DNA of 64,000 nucleotides from Pseudomonadota bacterium (GTDB lineage Bacteria; Pseudomonadota; Alphaproteobacteria; Acetobacterales; Acetobacteraceae), in NCBI GenBank assembly GCA_021809435.1, contig JAKBAD010000002.1, positions 62,001 through 126,000 of the forward strand, in the 5' to 3' direction. Below the pieces are notes generated by a model. The model made no database searches. It saw only the letters and a program-made list of their open reading frames with translations, and was not told the DNA's origin. Below are positions 8,405-16,334 of this stretch, piece by piece. Position numbers and translations under genes: made by a program. The first letter of the stretch is position 1; every line of letters starts with the position of its first letter.

Positions 8405-9310
8405 TCACGCCACGCGCGTTAAAACCCGGGTGGCCAGGTCCACAAACAATCTCACCGGCGGCAAGGCCAGCTTGGCGGCATCATAGGCCAGCTCGAACGG
8501 CGCGTTAAAGGCCAGCTCATCGGTCAGCAGGGGCTTCATCTCGCCGGCATCCACCCAGCGTTTGGCGTAATGTTGTGGCAAATAGCCCAGATAATCGCCC
8601 GAGAGAATCAACTGCGCGGCGACTTCCATGTTGTTCATCACCGCCGCCGGGCGCTGGGAGCGTATATGCTTGGTATCGCGCGCGCCCCAATAGCCGCGCG
8701 ATACGATACGCTGGCGGCCGAGCGTCTCGGTGGTCACCTGTTCCGCCGCCAGCGCGAAAAACGGATGCAGCCGACCGCAATAGAAAAGATGCGGCTCCTC
8801 ATAGAGCGGCAAATACGTCAACCCCAGCAGCACTTTTGGAAAACTGCCGATGGCGACATGCAGTTTCCCCTCAATCAGGTCGCGCAGAAGCTCGTTGGGG
8901 GGCTTGATCTCGACACTCAACTGCACATCGCCCCGCGCGGCGATGAACTGATGAAACAGCGCCGGCAAGGCGGCGCCGGGGTCGGTGATGGTGTTATCAA
9001 GCAGCCCAATCGCCAGCGTGCCGCGCACGCGCGCGCGCAACGCGCTGGCGCGCATGTCAAACCCGTCTATGGCGGCAAACAGCGTCTGCGTCTCGGTGAA
9101 AATCGTCTCGCCATCCTCGGTGAGCTTAAACCCAGCCCGCCCGCGCTGGCACAATCTCACGCCCAGCCGGGTTTCCAGCGCCGCGATCTGGTTGCTGATG
9201 GTCGAGGCGCTGACATTGAGCACGGTCTGGGCCGCCGTGAAACCGCGCGCCTCAACCACCGTCACAAACACCCGCAGCAGGCGCAAATCTATGGTATCGA
9301 GCCTGGCCAT
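8405..9310 (-). CDS. LysR family transcriptional regulator
   Basis: This 301-residue regulator has an N-terminal LysR helix-turn-helix (LLRVFVTVVEARGFTAAQ, then NVSASTISNQIAALE) and a C-terminal effector-binding domain. The ATG at 9310 is preceded by GGGAGGG. It is divergent from the agmatinase-like gene and downstream of the NCS1 permease, the usual arrangement for a LysR activator of its neighbours. A near-identical motif in front of both neighbours (6761-6775, 9388-9402) is the best candidate for its binding site. Confidence 0.92.
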   Translation of the reverse strand: MARLDTIDLRLLRVFVTVVEARGFTAAQTVLNVSASTISNQIAALETRLGVRLCQRGRAGFKLTEDGETIFTETQTLFAAIDGFDMRASALRARVRGTLAIGLLDNTITDPGAALPALFHQFIAARGDVQLSVEIKPPNELLRDLIEGKLHVAIGSFPKVLLGLTYLPLYEEPHLFYCGRLHPFFALAAEQVTTETLGRQRIVSRGYWGARDTKHIRSQRPAAVMNNMEVAAQLILSGDYLGYLPQHYAKRWVDAGEMKPLLTDELAFNAPFELAYDAAKLALPPVRLFVDLATRVLTRVA

Positions 9311-9387
9311 TATTTTCCCTCCCGCCCGTTCCCCAACCATAATTGCCAAAGGCCGCGCCCGTCAAAGCCCTGCCCCGGTTGGTTTTA

Positions 9388-9402
9388 CAAACGTCAAACT
9401 AA
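9388..9402 (+). promoter_or_regulatory. Shared motif CAAACGTCAAACTAA, ureohydrolase promoter copy
   Basis: Second copy of the 15-base motif also found in front of the NCS1 permease (one mismatch). It lies in the 166-base divergent region between the LysR gene and the ureohydrolase gene, 75 bases before the latter's start codon. Confidence 0.45.
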
Positions 9403-9476
9403 ATCGCGGCAGGTGGTGATGTAACCGCCCCCCAGGCAAGGGTAAATTGCGTCACCATAAAGCGGGAGACATTGCT

Positions 9477-10424
9477 ATGAGCCCTATCGACCATCCCCAG
9501 CCGCTCAGCGGCAATCAAATGCCGCGCTCAGGTGGCATCGCCTCGATGATGCGCCTGCCGGTTTATGAAAGCGCCGCCGGGCTCGATGCCTGTTTCGTCG
9601 GCGTGCCGTTCGACCTTGGCACCTCCAACCGCACCGGTACACGGTTCGGCCCACGCCAGATTCGCGCGGAATCGGTGCTGCTGCGGCCCTATAATGTCGC
9701 CACCCGCAAAGCCCCGTTCGAGCGCCTGCGCGTCGCCGATATTGGCGATGTCGCCATCAATCCCTATAATCTTCACGATTCCATCGCCCGCATCGAGGCC
9801 AAATACGACGATATTTTGCGCCACGGCGCCAAGCCGGTCACGCTGGGCGGCGACCACACCATCGCCCTGCCCATTTTGCGCGCTCTGGCCAAACAACACG
9901 GCCCCGTCGGGCTCGTGCATGTCGATGCCCATGCCGACATCAACGACACCATGTTTGGCGAAAAAATTGCCCACGGCACGCCCTTTCGCCGCGCGGTTGA
10001 GGAAGGGCTGATCGACCCCGCCCGCACCGTGCAAATCGGCTTGCGGGGCACTGGCTACGCGGCCGATGAGTTCGATTGGGGCCGCCAGCAGGGGTTCACC
10101 GTCATCGAAGCGCATGAATGCTGGCACCACTCACTGGCCCCGCTCATGCGCGAGTTGCGCCCCAAACTCAGCGCCGGCCCGCTCTATGTGAGCTTCGACA
10201 TTGACAGCCTCGACCCCGCCTATGCCCCCGGCACCGGCACGCCCGAAATTGGCGGCCTCACCGTGCCCCAGGCGCTGGAAATCATCCGCGGCCTCGACGG
10301 GCTCGACATCATCGGCGGCGATGTCGTCGAGGTTTCCCCCCCCTACGACCCGCAAGGCACCACCGCGCTGGTGGCGGCCAACATCGCCTTCGAAATTCTC
10401 TGCATCCTGCCTGGGGTTGGCTAA
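9477..10424 (+). CDS. Agmatinase/guanidino acid ureohydrolase (arginase superfamily)
   Basis: This 315-residue enzyme should hydrolyse a guanidino compound (agmatine, guanidinobutyrate or similar) to urea and an amine. All six Mn2+ ligands are present: H127 in GGDHT, D150, H152 and D154 in VDAHAD, and D241 and D243 in SFDIDSLDP. The TGTRFGPRQIR segment is usual for agmatinase and guanidinobutyrase. The ATG at 9477 follows GGGAG; an ATG at 9447 lacks a site. No urease genes are present. The substrate within the family cannot be fixed from sequence. Confidence 0.92.
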   Translation: MSPIDHPQPLSGNQMPRSGGIASMMRLPVYESAAGLDACFVGVPFDLGTSNRTGTRFGPRQIRAESVLLRPYNVATRKAPFERLRVADIGDVAINPYNLHDSIARIEAKYDDILRHGAKPVTLGGDHTIALPILRALAKQHGPVGLVHVDAHADINDTMFGEKIAHGTPFRRAVEEGLIDPARTVQIGLRGTGYAADEFDWGRQQGFTVIEAHECWHHSLAPLMRELRPKLSAGPLYVSFDIDSLDPAYAPGTGTPEIGGLTVPQALEIIRGLDGLDIIGGDVVEVSPPYDPQGTTALVAANIAFEILCILPGVG

Positions 10425-10454
10425 AGCACTCAGCGTTTAGCTGACTGCTTTAGC
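10420..10454 (+). repeat. Stem-loop overlapping the ureohydrolase stop codon
   Basis: GCTAAAGCA and TGCTTTAGC form a perfect 9-bp stem with a 17-base loop; the stop codon TAA lies in the left arm. It is followed by an AT-rich stretch (TTATATTTT) but no clean T-run. It probably helps end transcription or protects the mRNA 3' end. Confidence 0.5.
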
Positions 10455-10476
10455 TTATATTTTGGCGAGAAATTTC

Positions 10477-10516
10477 AACCGTCTGATCTGACCATTCCGG
10501 TTCCGATCAGACGGTT
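10477..10516. repeat. 12-bp perfect inverted repeat between convergent genes
   Basis: AACCGTCTGATC and GATCAGACGGTT flank a 16-base centre. It lies between the 3' ends of the ureohydrolase and the SnoaL-like gene, so a bidirectional terminator or an intergenic palindromic element is more likely than an operator. No T-run follows. Confidence 0.5.
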
Positions 10517-10522
10517 CTGACG

Positions 10523-10906
10523 CTAGCCAGGCAGCAGCGAGAGATGCTCGTGCACGGCCACCCAGCGATTGTTTTGATTGCAAAATATTATGGTTTCCCG
10601 CTCATCATAGGCGCTCTCGCCATCATTGGTCCGCACGCGCGTATGGGTCTGATGCGTAAACACCGCGCAATCGCCAAACATCTCCACATGCTGGTGGGTG
10701 CTGGTGCACTCTAACACCTGAAAGCCATCTTCGCGCACCCACCGGTCATATTCAGCCTCATAGGCCGCGCGGCCGTGCATGACATGCGCGACGGCGTGAA
10801 AAACAAAACTCGCCTCCGGCGCAAAAAAGCTGAAATAACCCGCGCGATCATTGTGTTCAAACGCTGCTATGAGCGCATCGGCGGTGGCCAGAACATCGGC
10901 TTTCAT
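10523..10906 (-). CDS. SnoaL-like / NTF2-fold protein
   Basis: This 127-residue protein has the size and pattern of the SnoaL-like NTF2 fold: N-terminal helices with ADALIAAFEHNDRAGYFSFF, then strands ending RWVAVHEHLS. Such proteins are small isomerases, hydrolases or ligand-binding partners in catabolic clusters. GGGAGG precedes the ATG. It is the last gene on the leftward strand after the cupin gene, 97 bases away, so it may belong to the same operon. No specific reaction can be assigned. Confidence 0.8.
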   Translation of the reverse strand: MKADVLATADALIAAFEHNDRAGYFSFFAPEASFVFHAVAHVMHGRAAYEAEYDRWVREDGFQVLECTSTHQHVEMFGDCAVFTHQTHTRVRTNDGESAYDERETIIFCNQNNRWVAVHEHLSLLPG

Positions 10907-11003
10907 AAATCCTCCCGAAATTTTTCTCTACCCCATGGGTCGCGGGGGCCGCATTACTCTGCGCCAAAAACGCCGTGCTTGTCTTCACAAAATCCCACGC
11001 CCC

Positions 11004-11366
11004 TTACACAAACGCCGCCAAATAGGATTTGCGGATATGGGGGGAGCGTATATCCCACAGCACCGTTGTCCCCTTGGCGATGATCCAGCTATCACCGGGG
11101 CCATAAACCACGGTCTGGCCGGTGGCCTCATCGGTGATGGCCAGCTCGCCATCGAGCAGCGTGGCGTGTTCGTGAAACGGATAGGTGACGCGGTATTTGC
11201 CCTGGGTGGCGGCATAAAGCCCGCCCGAAACCGGCGTTTGCAGCGTGCCAAACAGTAATTTGCCCGAGACCTTGACCGCGCCCTCAACGGTGGCGGCGCC
11301 GATATCCTCTGGCGTGCCCCACTCATCGAGCGGCTGACGGGTCATGTCGAGTTTGAAAGGCAGCAT
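11004..11366 (-). CDS. Cupin domain protein (DUF861/EutQ-like)
   Basis: This 120-residue single-domain cupin has a first motif in RVTYPFHEHATLLDGELAIT and a second in VVYGPGDSWIIAKGTTVLWD. Small cupins of this group accompany catabolism of nitrogen compounds and are often of unknown reaction. TAGGAG precedes the ATG at 11366, and the gene starts 11 bases after the stop of the flavin monooxygenase gene, so the two are co-transcribed. Confidence 0.83.
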   Translation of the reverse strand: MLPFKLDMTRQPLDEWGTPEDIGAATVEGAVKVSGKLLFGTLQTPVSGGLYAATQGKYRVTYPFHEHATLLDGELAITDEATGQTVVYGPGDSWIIAKGTTVLWDIRSPHIRKSYLAAFV

Positions 11367-11377
11367 CGGCGTATCTC

Positions 11378-12616
11378 CTATTCGGCGGCCAGCGCCTGGC
11401 GGCGCGCGGCGATGTGGTGGGCGATGTAAGCGGCGTCGTGCCAGACGCCCCAGATGAATGGCGAGGCACGGCGCGAGAGCCAGGCCAGGCCCAGAAAATA
11501 CAGCCCCGGAACCTCAGCGACGCCGCGCTGATGACGTGGATTACCGGCGGCGTCGAACGCATCGAGCTTGAGCCAGCCAAAATCCAGCCCATAGCCCGTC
11601 GCCCAGATGATGGAAGTCACATTGGCCGCCTTTATATCAAGCGCCGCCAGCGGGTTTGTTACACAAGCGGGCAATGGCGCCAGCTCATGGGCCTCCGGTT
11701 CGGGGGGCAGATCGAGCTTATGAGCGGCAACATATTCATCCGCCGCGCGCAGCATGGAGAGGTAATTCTCATCGCCCTGGCGGATATTTTGCTCGATATC
11801 GTCCGCGAAGCGCAGCACGCCCGCCTCATAGCTGGTGGTGCGGCCAACCAGCGTTATTCCCGCCGCCGCGAGATTGCGGAAATCGACCGTATGGCCGCCC
11901 TCGGCGCCGCTCACCGCGATGGTGACATGGGCCATATCGGGCGCCACGGTCTTGGCATCCCACATGCCCAGCGCGCCCAGCCACCACACAAAGTCACGCC
12001 CGCGATAGCGGCGCGGCGGGCGGTCGTGCGGGCCCACCGAGAGATAAACCCGCCGCCCGGATTTGCGCAGCTCATCGGCGATTTGCACGCCCGACGAGCC
12101 GGCGCCAATCACCATCACCGCGCCCGGCGGCAGTTGCGCCGGGTTTTTGTAATGCGCCGAATGAAGCTGCGCGATGCCCGCATCGTCTGGCACCAGCGGC
12201 GGAATAATGGCGCGCTGAAACGGCCCCGTGGCGGCCACGACATGCTTGGCCTCGAACGTACCCGCCGAGGTTTCGGCGATGAACAGCTCGCCCTGGCGGG
12301 TGAGTGATGTCACCTCAACCCCTTCGCGGATGGGCGCGCCCACCTGCTGGGCATAGCCGACCAGATAAGCGACGATTTCGTGCGCGGGGGTGAAGCCGTC
12401 TGGCCCGGTTTCGGTGAATTCCCGGTTGGGGAACCGGTCGTGCCAGGCGGGGCCGTTGGCGACCAGAGAGTCCCAACGCTCGGAGCGCCAGCGCTCGGCG
12501 ATGCGGCCGCGCTCGAGCACCACATGCGGCACGCCCTGAGCGCCAAGATGTTCCGAGAGCGCAATGCCCGCCTGCCCGCCGCCAATAATGAGCGTATCGA
12601 TTTTCTCAACTGACAT
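11378..12616 (-). CDS. Flavin-containing monooxygenase / NAD(P)-FAD oxidoreductase
   Basis: This 412-residue flavoprotein has an N-terminal FAD-binding Rossmann motif (IIGGGQAGIALSEHLG) and an internal NADPH-binding motif (VIGAGSSGVQIADELRKSG, near residue 165), the layout of group B monooxygenases and CzcO-like proteins. It may hydroxylate or N-oxidise an amine. AAAGGAT precedes the start. It is followed by the cupin gene with an 11-base gap and preceded by a 155-base AT-rich gap with two repeated GGTTTTAAAAA sites, so it may have its own promoter within the larger leftward cluster. Confidence 0.87.
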   Translation of the reverse strand: MSVEKIDTLIIGGGQAGIALSEHLGAQGVPHVVLERGRIAERWRSERWDSLVANGPAWHDRFPNREFTETGPDGFTPAHEIVAYLVGYAQQVGAPIREGVEVTSLTRQGELFIAETSAGTFEAKHVVAATGPFQRAIIPPLVPDDAGIAQLHSAHYKNPAQLPPGAVMVIGAGSSGVQIADELRKSGRRVYLSVGPHDRPPRRYRGRDFVWWLGALGMWDAKTVAPDMAHVTIAVSGAEGGHTVDFRNLAAAGITLVGRTTSYEAGVLRFADDIEQNIRQGDENYLSMLRAADEYVAAHKLDLPPEPEAHELAPLPACVTNPLAALDIKAANVTSIIWATGYGLDFGWLKLDAFDAAGNPRHQRGVAEVPGLYFLGLAWLSRRASPFIWGVWHDAAYIAHHIAARRQALAAE

Positions 12617-12693
12617 ATCCGGTATCCTTTGCGAGATTTCCCCGAAATTTCAGCTTATGAGCTGAGCTTCACCGAGGGTTTACGTGATGCCGT

Positions 12694-12736
12694 GGTTTTA
12701 AAAAATAACGATTTAACGGGGTTTTGGTTTTAAAAA
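12694..12736 (-). promoter_or_regulatory. Two GGTTTTAAAAA direct repeats upstream of the monooxygenase
   Basis: Identical 11-base sequences at 12694-12704 and 12726-12736 are spaced 32 bases apart, about three helical turns, in the otherwise gene-free 155-base gap. Each contains the palindrome TTTTAAAA. Same-face spacing suggests a regulator binding site or a promoter UP-like region for the monooxygenase-cupin-SnoaL genes. Confidence 0.35.
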
Positions 12737-12771
12737 TTCAAAGCCATGCCTGGTAAAATGGCAAATGCTCA

Positions 12772-14838
12772 TTACGCCTCGAACAAGGCGGTGATTTCAC
12801 GCTTGAAGGGCAACACACCATCGGGCAGCAAGGGCGCGTCAAGCTCCTCGGCAAAGCGCCGCCCGGCATAGGTGGCGTGGGCGATGGTGGCGGGGGCCAG
12901 CGCATCACCCATGGCGCTGAGCTGCTCTATGCCATGGCGGGCCAGATCCAGCGCGCGCAGCTCATGCAGCAGGGCATCATTGGGCAGGCGCGCGGTAACG
13001 GGCAGCACGGCGCCAACCTCGATGATGGTTTCGCGGCCCGTGAACACGCACACCAACACCGCATGATCGGCCGCCACCCGCGCGATGCCCCGCGAGACGA
13101 TGATCTCAACACCCGCCTCGAGCAGGCGTTTCTGGATGAAATGCTGCTCCATGGTGTTGCGTGTCCAGGTCGAGGCTTCAGAGGCCGGCGTGGCGTAGAT
13201 GACCTGGTGGCCTTGTTTGGCCAGCGCCTCGGCCATCACACCGCCCATGTAATAATGGTCATCATCCCACACCAGCACGCGCCGGGCGGTGGGGTAGGCG
13301 CCGTTCATGATGTCATCGGGCGTAAAAATTTGCGCGCTTTCCGCCACCGGAATGGCGGTGGTGTGCTGATGACCGACAAAATCGTTACGCCAGCGCGCGC
13401 CCGTGGCCAGCACCACGCGCGGAAAGCCAAATTCTGTGACATCGGCGGCGGTGAGGCGGCTCTCGAGATAGATTTGCACATGGGGCAGCTTGTGCAGCTG
13501 CATCAGGCGGTAGTCGCGCACGCGGCCCCAGGCGGCGAGGCCGGGCAGGCGGCATTCGCGCGCCACGCGCCCGCCCAGCTCGCGCCCCGCCTCGGCCAGC
13601 GCCACCTCATAGCCGCGCTTGCCCAGCGCCTGCGCGGCCTCCAGCCCGGCTGGCCCCGCGCCGATGATCAGCACCGGCTTGTCGGTCTCCTTGGGGCGGA
13701 TGCGCTCCGGGTGCCAGCCTTTGCGCCACTCCTCGGCCATGGTGGGGTTTTGCGTGCAGCGTAACGGTGATTGCGTGAAATCGCCGGAAACGCAAATATT
13801 GCAGCCGATGCATTCGCGAATATCCTCGAGCCGGCCTTCGCGGATTTTGGTGGGCAGGAATGGATCGGCGATCGAGGGCCGGGCCGCGCCGATCATGTCG
13901 AGCACGCCCTTGCGCACCAGCGCGGCCATGCGATCGACCGAGGTATAGCGCCCAACCCCCACCACCGGCTTGCTGGTAAGGCGCTTGATGCCCGAAATAA
14001 ACGGCTCCTGCGCGCCCTCCTCGGCGAAGCGCGAGGTGCGGCTGTCATTTTCCCAGCCCGCCAGCGTGACATCCCACAGATCCGGCAAATCCGCCAGCAA
14101 GCCGATCATGTCCTCGACCTCGGCCACCTCGAGCCCGCCTTCGCCCAGCAGCTCATCGACCGAAATGCGGATGGGCACGGCGCATGTGTCGCCCACGGCG
14201 GCCTTGGTCTCCTCGGTGATCTCGCGCAGCAGCCGCACGCGGTTTTCAATCGAACCGCCATATTCATCGCCGCGCTGGTTGTAGCGCTTGGAGAGGAAAT
14301 GATGCAAAAACCCCAGCGCGTGGGCGGCATAAACATAAATCAGGTCGAATCCGGCGCGCTTGGCGCGCTTGACCGCCGCCAGATGCCAGCCGCGCAAATT
14401 GGCGATGTCGGTTTTATCCATCGCGCGGGCCTGCACGGGGTCGTAGGTGAAGGTGGCGACCGGCAAATGCGCCGGCCCCATGGGCACTTCGCGCGAATAA
14501 AGATTGGGCCCGTTCATGCCGTTATAGGCAAGCTCGATGCCCGCCAGCGCGCCATGCTCATGAATCTTCTCGGCCATGCGGGCAAGCGCGGGAATATCGC
14601 GGTCATCCCACAGGCGCAGTTCGATGAAGGGGGTGATCTCGGAGGAATGATGCAATTCCACCTGCTCGGTGCACACCACCGCCCAGCCGCCCTCGGCCTT
14701 CACGCCGCGCATATGGGCGAGCGCCGTGGGGTCGCGGTAGCCCATGCCGTTGCAATGGGGCACCTGATAGAAGCGGTTACGCGCGGTGACGGGGCCGATT
14801 TTCACCGGCTCGAACAAAATATCGTAAGGGCTGGTCAT
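12772..14838 (-). CDS. Trimethylamine/dimethylamine dehydrogenase-like flavoprotein (FMN, 4Fe-4S)
   Basis: This 688-residue enzyme has the complete architecture of the TMADH/2,4-dienoyl-CoA reductase/N-methylproline demethylase family: an N-terminal FMN TIM barrel (about 1-340), a 4Fe-4S site with C343, C346, C349 and C361 (CIGCNICV...RC), and a C-terminal dinucleotide-binding region (VLIIGAGPAGLEAAQALG). TQNPTMAEEWRKGWHPE after the cluster is close to TMADH-type enzymes. It probably oxidatively demethylates a secondary or tertiary amine. Its start overlaps the stop of the aldehyde dehydrogenase gene (ATGA). The precise amine is unknown. Confidence 0.9.
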   Translation of the reverse strand: MTSPYDILFEPVKIGPVTARNRFYQVPHCNGMGYRDPTALAHMRGVKAEGGWAVVCTEQVELHHSSEITPFIELRLWDDRDIPALARMAEKIHEHGALAGIELAYNGMNGPNLYSREVPMGPAHLPVATFTYDPVQARAMDKTDIANLRGWHLAAVKRAKRAGFDLIYVYAAHALGFLHHFLSKRYNQRGDEYGGSIENRVRLLREITEETKAAVGDTCAVPIRISVDELLGEGGLEVAEVEDMIGLLADLPDLWDVTLAGWENDSRTSRFAEEGAQEPFISGIKRLTSKPVVGVGRYTSVDRMAALVRKGVLDMIGAARPSIADPFLPTKIREGRLEDIRECIGCNICVSGDFTQSPLRCTQNPTMAEEWRKGWHPERIRPKETDKPVLIIGAGPAGLEAAQALGKRGYEVALAEAGRELGGRVARECRLPGLAAWGRVRDYRLMQLHKLPHVQIYLESRLTAADVTEFGFPRVVLATGARWRNDFVGHQHTTAIPVAESAQIFTPDDIMNGAYPTARRVLVWDDDHYYMGGVMAEALAKQGHQVIYATPASEASTWTRNTMEQHFIQKRLLEAGVEIIVSRGIARVAADHAVLVCVFTGRETIIEVGAVLPVTARLPNDALLHELRALDLARHGIEQLSAMGDALAPATIAHATYAGRRFAEELDAPLLPDGVLPFKREITALFEA

Positions 14839-16322
14839 GAGAATTTTATCCAGCTGGTCTTGAGGTAGGAGAATTTTTCCAGCGCGTGCAGCGAGAGATC
14901 GCGCCCAAAGCCCGACTGCTTGATGCCGCCAAAGGGGGTTTGCGGCGAAAGCGCATCGACCGTGTTGACCGACACGGTGCCAACCCGCAACGCCCCCGAG
15001 ACACGCAGCGCGCGGTTGAGATTGCCCGTCCAGACCGAAGCCGCCAGGCCATAGGCGGAGTCGTTGGCGAGCGCTATAGCCTCGGCTTCGGTGTCAAAAG
15101 GGGTGACGGCCAGAACGGGGCCGAAAATTTCCTCGCGGCAGAGAGGAGAAGCCGGATCGGCGTGATCAAAGATCGTCGGGCCGAAGAAGGCGCCCGGTTG
15201 ATCGGTGGCGGTCCCGCCCAGCACCAGCGCCGCCGTGTGGCGCGCCGCCTCGACATGGGCCTGCACCTGCGCGAGATGCGCGCGGTCCACCAGCGCGCCC
15301 ATGCGGGCGGCGGGGTCAAGCGGGTTGGTGGGCGCATAGGCGGCGGCCTCGGCCACCAGCAGCTCGAGAAACCGCTTATGCACGCCCCGCTGCACCAGCA
15401 GCCGCGAATTGGCCGAGCAGACCTGCCCGGCATTGAAAAAAATACCCAGCGCCGCCGTCGCCGCCGCCGCTTCGAGATTTTCGGTGTCCTCAAACACGAT
15501 ATTGGCGCTCTTGCCGCCCAGCTCCAGCCACACCTGCTTCAAGTTGGACTCGCCCGCATAGCCCATGAGCGTGCGCCCCGTGCGGGTGGAGCCGGTGAAG
15601 GCCAGGCAATCGACATCCTGGTGCAAAGCCAGCGCCTTGCCCGCCTCGTGCCCAAAGCCGGTGACGATGTTGAGCACGCCATCGGGCAGCCCGGCTTCCT
15701 GCGCCAGCTCGGCCAATATCAGCGCCGAGAAGGGCGAGCGCTCGGAGGGTTTGAGCACCACCGAATTGCCGGCCGCCAGGGCGGGCGCGCATTTCCAGGC
15801 CGCCATGTCGAAGGGGAAATTCCAGGGCACGATGCCCCCCACCACGCCCAGCGGCTCACGCGTCACCAGCGCGAGATTACCGGCATCGGTGGGCGCCACC
15901 TCGCCGCCCACCTTGTCGATCGCCTCGGCGTAAAACCGCCAGACGGCGGCGGCGCCGGGAATGTCGATGGCCAGCGCCTCGGCCACGGGCTTGCCCATAT
16001 CCAGGCTCTCGGCCAGCGCCAGGCGCGGGGCATTGGCCATAATGAGCTCGGCGAGCTTGAGCAAAATATCGCGCCGCGCCGCCATGGGCCTGGCCCGCCA
16101 GCGCCCATCCTCGAAGCTGGCACGGGCGGCGGCCACGGCCTTGTCGACATCCGGGGCGGTGGCGCGGGCCACCTCGCCCAGCACGGCGCCGGTGGCGGGG
16201 TTGAGCTTGCGCCACGTGGCCCCGCCCGCGGCTGGCGCCATGGCGCCATCAATGAACAGCCCGCTTGGCAGGCGCAGGGTTTCCGCCGCGCACTGCCACG
16301 CGGTGAGGGTGGTTTCGGTCAT
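14835..16322 (-). CDS. NAD(P)-dependent aldehyde dehydrogenase
   Basis: This 495-residue ALDH superfamily enzyme carries VWLELGGKSANIVF with the catalytic-site glutamate and GQVCSANSRLLV with the nucleophilic cysteine; PWNFPFDMAAWK is the usual oxyanion region. Sequence character is close to gamma-glutamyl-aminobutyraldehyde or betaine aldehyde dehydrogenases, which suits oxidation of an amino-aldehyde made by the adjacent amine dehydrogenase. It overlaps that gene by four bases and lies 12 bases after the APC permease gene. Confidence 0.93.
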   Translation of the reverse strand: MTETTLTAWQCAAETLRLPSGLFIDGAMAPAAGGATWRKLNPATGAVLGEVARATAPDVDKAVAAARASFEDGRWRARPMAARRDILLKLAELIMANAPRLALAESLDMGKPVAEALAIDIPGAAAVWRFYAEAIDKVGGEVAPTDAGNLALVTREPLGVVGGIVPWNFPFDMAAWKCAPALAAGNSVVLKPSERSPFSALILAELAQEAGLPDGVLNIVTGFGHEAGKALALHQDVDCLAFTGSTRTGRTLMGYAGESNLKQVWLELGGKSANIVFEDTENLEAAAATAALGIFFNAGQVCSANSRLLVQRGVHKRFLELLVAEAAAYAPTNPLDPAARMGALVDRAHLAQVQAHVEAARHTAALVLGGTATDQPGAFFGPTIFDHADPASPLCREEIFGPVLAVTPFDTEAEAIALANDSAYGLAASVWTGNLNRALRVSGALRVGTVSVNTVDALSPQTPFGGIKQSGFGRDLSLHALEKFSYLKTSWIKFS

Positions 16323-16334
16323 GGGTCTGGTCGC

